In this document: piece by piece, positions 60,900 to 64,000 of the stretch | Layout: every line of letters starts with the position of its first letter | Numbering within the stretch: the stretch's first letter is position 1 | DNA from: CAZUZS01 sp964624795 | GTDB taxonomy: Bacteria > Calditrichota > Calditrichia > RBG-13-44-9 | Assembly: GCA_964624795.1 (NCBI GenBank) | Contig: CAZUZS010000007.1 | Location: 1 to 64,000 of the forward strand | Length of the DNA stretch: 64,000 nucleotides | Reading direction: 5' to 3' | The notes under the pieces: model-generated | What the model was told of the DNA's origin: nothing | Database searches by the model: none | Seen by the model: only the letters and a program-made list of their open reading frames with translations | Made by a program: the position numbers and the translations under genes

Positions 60900-63637
60900 A
60901 TGTACAGGCAAGCGAAACTATTCGGAACAATTTCAAAAACAACCACCTTCTTCCTTCTTATTTCTTGCCTTGTTTTTGGCGTGGGGATGTTCTTACCCGC
61001 TTCAGCTCAGACGGAAGCCGTCACCGATACCACTGTTGCGAATTCTGCCGGAGACAGCCTGAAAACATTGCCCGCGCCCGAGAAATCCGGTCTGGAGGGG
61101 CCGATAAAATACACCGCCCACGAAATCACTTTTTCAATTAAGGATAAAAAGAGCTATCTGAGCGGTGATGTTCATATCGAATACCAGGACATCACATTGG
61201 ATGCCGGCAAGGTAACCATTGATTGGAACAAAAGCATGATGATTGCCACCGGCATTGCCGATACCACGGATTCATTAGGAAATCCTGTCTACAAATCCCT
61301 CCCTGAATTCAAAGAAAAGGGAAACGAACCGATCCTGGGCAGCCGGCTTGAATATGATTTTAAAAATCAGCGCGGCAAGGTGTTTGAAGGCAAGACAAAA
61401 ATGGAGCCTGGCTATTACCGTGGGGAACAGATCGATAAAATAGGAAAAAACACGCTCCTGGTTAAAGACGGCTACTTTACAAGCTGCGACAGTATAGACC
61501 ACCCGGATTATTATTTCAAAGCAACCGACATGCGGATTCTCGTCAAGAAACGGGCGGTGGCTCGCCCTATTTACATGTATATCGCAGATGTCCCGGTTTT
61601 TGCGCTGCCATTCGGGATTTTCCCGATGGAACGCGGACGGCGATCCGGAATCCGCATCCCGACATACGGAATCAGCAGCTACGGAGGAAAAAACCTGCGG
61701 CATCTGGGCTATTACTGGGCTGCTTCGCAATACTGGGACGCGACCATGCTGGTGGATTTTTACGAAAGAACGGGAACCGCGTACGAGGGTCAGCTCCGCT
61801 ACCGCAAGCGTTACAATTTTAATGGCAATGTTGATTGGCGATATGCCCCCAAGGATATTACTACCGGGCAAAAACTGCAAAGGTGGAGCATAAATTTCAA
61901 TCATGCTCAAACCATCGGCGAAACCATTACCCTAAATGCCCGTGGCAGCTTTACAAGTGATCGAACTTTTTTACAAGATTTTTCCCATAATCTTCAGGAC
62001 AGACTCAACCAGATATTATCTACTAACGTTGCATTTTCCAAAAGATGGCCAAACAGTAAAAACTCCTTAAGTATTGGTATAAGCCGCAATGAATATTTAC
62101 AAACCGGAAATCTCGATTACACCCTCCCAAATCTCAGGTTTTACCATTCGCTATCGAGCCTATTTAAATATAATCCACAGAAAAGCAATAAAAGGAAATG
62201 GTATCACGACTTATCTTATGACTATAACTCCAACATCATCCTTACGGGCAGCAAAACACTGCAGGCAGATTCAACTTTCAAACGCTCTCAAAAAAAAGCG
62301 TGGCAACATAAAAGCGGTCTTTCTTTTAACAGCAAGATTTTCAAATATGTTAAATACAACCAAAGCGCCAGTTTCGAAGAGCTGTGGGTTCCGGAATATA
62401 TGAATTACACTTTTGTGGATTCCCTGAACCAGGCAGTACCGGACACAGTGAAACGCTTCAGGGCCCGGCATACATTCGGCACCAGCATCAGTGCCTCAAC
62501 TACGCTGTATGGTTTGTATGAAATCCCCTTTTCGCCCCTGAAAGTTATTCGACACAAGATGGACCCCCGCATTGGTTTCTCTTTCAGCCCGGATTTTTCC
62601 AGCCCGGAATTTGGCTATGTCCAGACGTTTCGGGACAGTTCGGGAAGAACGCAAAAATATGACCATTTTGCNNNNNNNNNNNNNNNNNNNNNNNNNNNNN
62701 NNNNNNNNNNNNNNNNNNNNNNNNNNNNNNNNNNNNNNNNNNNNNNNNNNNNNNNNNNNNNNNNNNNNNNNATGTCCAGACGTTTCGGGACAGTTCGGGA
62801 AGAACGCAAAAATATGACCATTTTGCCGGGAATCCGTTCGGCGGGACATCCTCCTCGGAATCACGGCGGATGACCATAAGTATTACGAACCTGTTCCAGG
62901 GCAAGATGATTCGGAACGGGGAGGAAAAGAAAATCGACCTGTTTACGCTTAATTTTAATTCATCGTATAATTTTCTTGCTGATAGTCTAAAATGGAGCAG
63001 CATCAGCAGCTCGCTGCGTGCCCAGCCGGTGAAAGACATAAACCTGTCATTCAGTGCAACCCACAGCCTATATAAATTCGGACACCGGGGAACCGGGAAC
63101 CGAAATGAATATGTGTGGCAAGACGGATTTAGCTTGCCCAGGCTCTTACGGGCACAACTAAACGCCGGTTTCCACCTTGCCCCACCCGCCAAAAAGGAAA
63201 AGAAGGAGAACGCAGCGGATTCAACCCAAATTGCCGACTCTTTGGAGGCTGAGAATTTTGGCAGCAATCCGGTTACCGAAGAATTAAGCAAATTCGAACT
63301 TCCCTGGGATCTGACCGCCAACCTCAGTTACAGTGTCGATCGCAGTTCCGCGCTGAACGTACGAAAGATATTCAGCACCAACATTTCGGCCCGCCTCGAG
63401 ATCACACCCAAATGGCGAGTCCAATACTCCGCCAACCTGGATCTGATCAACAAACAGATCGATTACCAGAGCTTCAACATTTACCGGGATCTGCACTGTT
63501 GGGAGATGTCCTTTTCCTGGGCACCGAATCCCCAGGGCTACAGTTTCTTTACATTTGAGATCCGCATCAAGGAAAGTGCATTGAAGGATATTAAATTGAC
63601 CAAGAGCTCGGCAGGACGCCGCCCCTTTGGGGGCTAA
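60900..63637 (+). CDS. lptD: LPS-assembly outer-membrane protein LptD, interrupted by an assembly gap
   Basis: The gene encodes LptD, the barrel that inserts lipopolysaccharide into the outer leaflet. After a signal peptide comes an OstA/LptA-like jellyroll (about residues 55-190, ITFSIKDKKSYLSGDVHIEY split as ITFSIKDKKSYLSG and DVHIEY), then the conserved barrel entry VFALPFGIFPMERGRRSGI and GYYWAASQYWDATM. The frame is broken only by 100 N (62672-62771) whose flanks are a 55-base duplication. Removing the N run and one copy gives a continuous frame of 2583 bases from ATG 60900, about 860 residues. ATG 60900 is chosen over TTG 60861; the start is not certain. The small frame beginning at 62870 is simply its C-terminal part. 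Confidence 0.9.
62617..62826. other. Assembly gap: 100 N flanked by an exact 55-base duplication
   Basis: Bases 62617-62671 and 62772-62826 are identical over 55 bases, with exactly 100 N between (62672-62771). The pattern fits two contigs that overlap by one k-mer (k = 55) and were scaffolded with a fixed-size gap instead of being merged. Collapsing the overlap restores the lptD frame, so no real sequence is probably missing. Confidence 0.9.
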
Positions 63638-63774
63638 ATCTTTAAGAGGTTGGCCTCAAAAGGAAGCGCCTACACAGAAACAGCATGGCGAATGATATCA
63701 AGAATCAGCTCCGGCTATTCCCGCAATGTCGCAAAATTTATATTTCGCTTTGATTTGCCGATAACTTTCTCTAA
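63638..63774. other. Convergent intergenic region after lptD
   Basis: These 137 bases lie between convergent genes. A GCCCC/GGGGC hairpin overlaps the last codons of lptD (about 63618-63633) and may help stop transcription. No gene seen. Confidence 0.4.
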
Positions 63775-64000
63775 TCAAGAGAATTTCTTGCCGGTAATTA
63801 TGCTGTATTTTTCCACGGACAGATTCTCACCCGATCGAATACCGGTATTCGGATTATTTTCCAAAGCCATCTTCCACTGGTAGAGCTGAGAGAAAGTGCG
63901 CTTTGTTTTGTCAACCAGTTGTGCGAAAGTGCCGCTCTTTTCGTATCGCTCGGCATCCTCCTTGGAGGCCCAAAGCGTAACGGAAAATATTTCTTCCGGA
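63775..64000 (-). CDS. C-terminal part of a small antibiotic-biosynthesis-monooxygenase-like protein (partial)
   Basis: An open frame enters from the right edge and ends with TGA at 63775-63777, giving 74 residues. It includes FSVTLWASKEDAERYEKSG and a following LVDKTKRTFSQLYQWKMAL region. The pattern of a beta-strand followed by W.S.EDA..Y resembles dimeric alpha-beta barrel (ABM/EthD-like) proteins, which are small cytoplasmic proteins of varied function. The N-terminus is outside the window, so the family call is tentative, but the coding character is good. Confidence 0.6.
   Translation of the reverse strand, partial: PEEIFSVTLWASKEDAERYEKSGTFAQLVDKTKRTFSQLYQWKMALENNPNTGIRSGENLSVEKYSIITGKKFS

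Noticed and set aside
62870..63637. Separate 255-residue gene beginning at ATG 62870
   Set aside because: It is in frame with lptD once the duplicated 55 bases and the N run are collapsed, and its sequence continues the LptD barrel; there is no own ribosome site or signal peptide.
1..64000. CRISPR array, tRNA, rRNA, insertion sequence or defence island
   Set aside because: No regularly spaced repeats, tRNA T-loop/acceptor pattern, rRNA segment or transposase-like gene was found on reading both strands.

Overview
The window is a 64-kb piece of bacterial chromosome with ordinary gene density, about 45 protein genes on both strands, one 100-base run of N, and no rRNA, tRNA, CRISPR array, transposase or phage gene that I could see. 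The host is Gram-negative with lipopolysaccharide: there is an LptD, both halves of the ADP-heptose pathway, a TonB-dependent receptor and several lipoproteins. PorV/PorQ-like and FadL-like outer-membrane proteins, a secreted protein with a FlgD/type-IX-like C-terminal domain and a CarboxypepD_reg-TonB receptor all point to the FCB superphylum, perhaps Calditrichota or candidate phylum KSB1. That placement is inference; no marker-gene tree was run. The exact 55-base duplication either side of the N run suggests a short-read, de Bruijn-graph assembly.

Region 1 (1-6650) looks like part of a selenium/molybdenum-linked purine (urate/xanthine-type) degradation locus: the probable tail of a molybdopterin subunit, a two-[2Fe-2S] subunit, YgfK-like oxidoreductase, YgeY-like hydrolase, a small unknown protein and a YgeW-like carbamoyltransferase. 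Region 2 (6828-12777, minus strand) is cell-envelope: a beta-barrel protein, a SpoIID-type protein, a double-SPOR protein, a lipoprotein and a TonB receptor. Region 3 (13096-22322, plus strand) holds recJ, a RodZ-like protein, a thioredoxin-like protein, gamma-glutamyltransferase, a small membrane protein, rfaE1, rfaE2 and a LysM transglycosylase.

Region 4 (22570-29268, minus strand) runs from a GT4 glycosyltransferase and a polyprenyl-phosphate sugar transferase (polysaccharide initiation) through an unknown protein, an MBL hydrolase, XerD, a small membrane protein, a cyclic-nucleotide-binding/PATAN/receiver regulator and an unknown partner. Region 5 (29528-41157) is mixed: pyrophosphatase, an isolated nuoI, a RecB/AddA-like helicase-nuclease, an exported MEMO-family protein, mtnA with a TPR protein, and an SppA protease fused to a barrel-like domain. 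Region 6 (41390-50382, minus strand) encodes four surface proteins: a 1348-residue lamin-tail/OB-fold repeat protein, a PorV-like protein, a helix-hairpin-helix/beta-barrel protein and a FadL-like protein. I consider this set the best candidate for an undescribed system, perhaps capturing extracellular DNA. Region 7 (50540-60404, plus strand) is housekeeping: uppS, folC, rho, rpmE, a DUF1385 protein, prfA, prmC and rnr. The window ends with lptD, artificially split by the gap, and the end of a small monooxygenase-like gene on the other strand.

Intergenic DNA contains several convincing terminator hairpins, two GC-rich palindromes and a few short repeat clusters. Family names are from reading the sequences, not from database searches.
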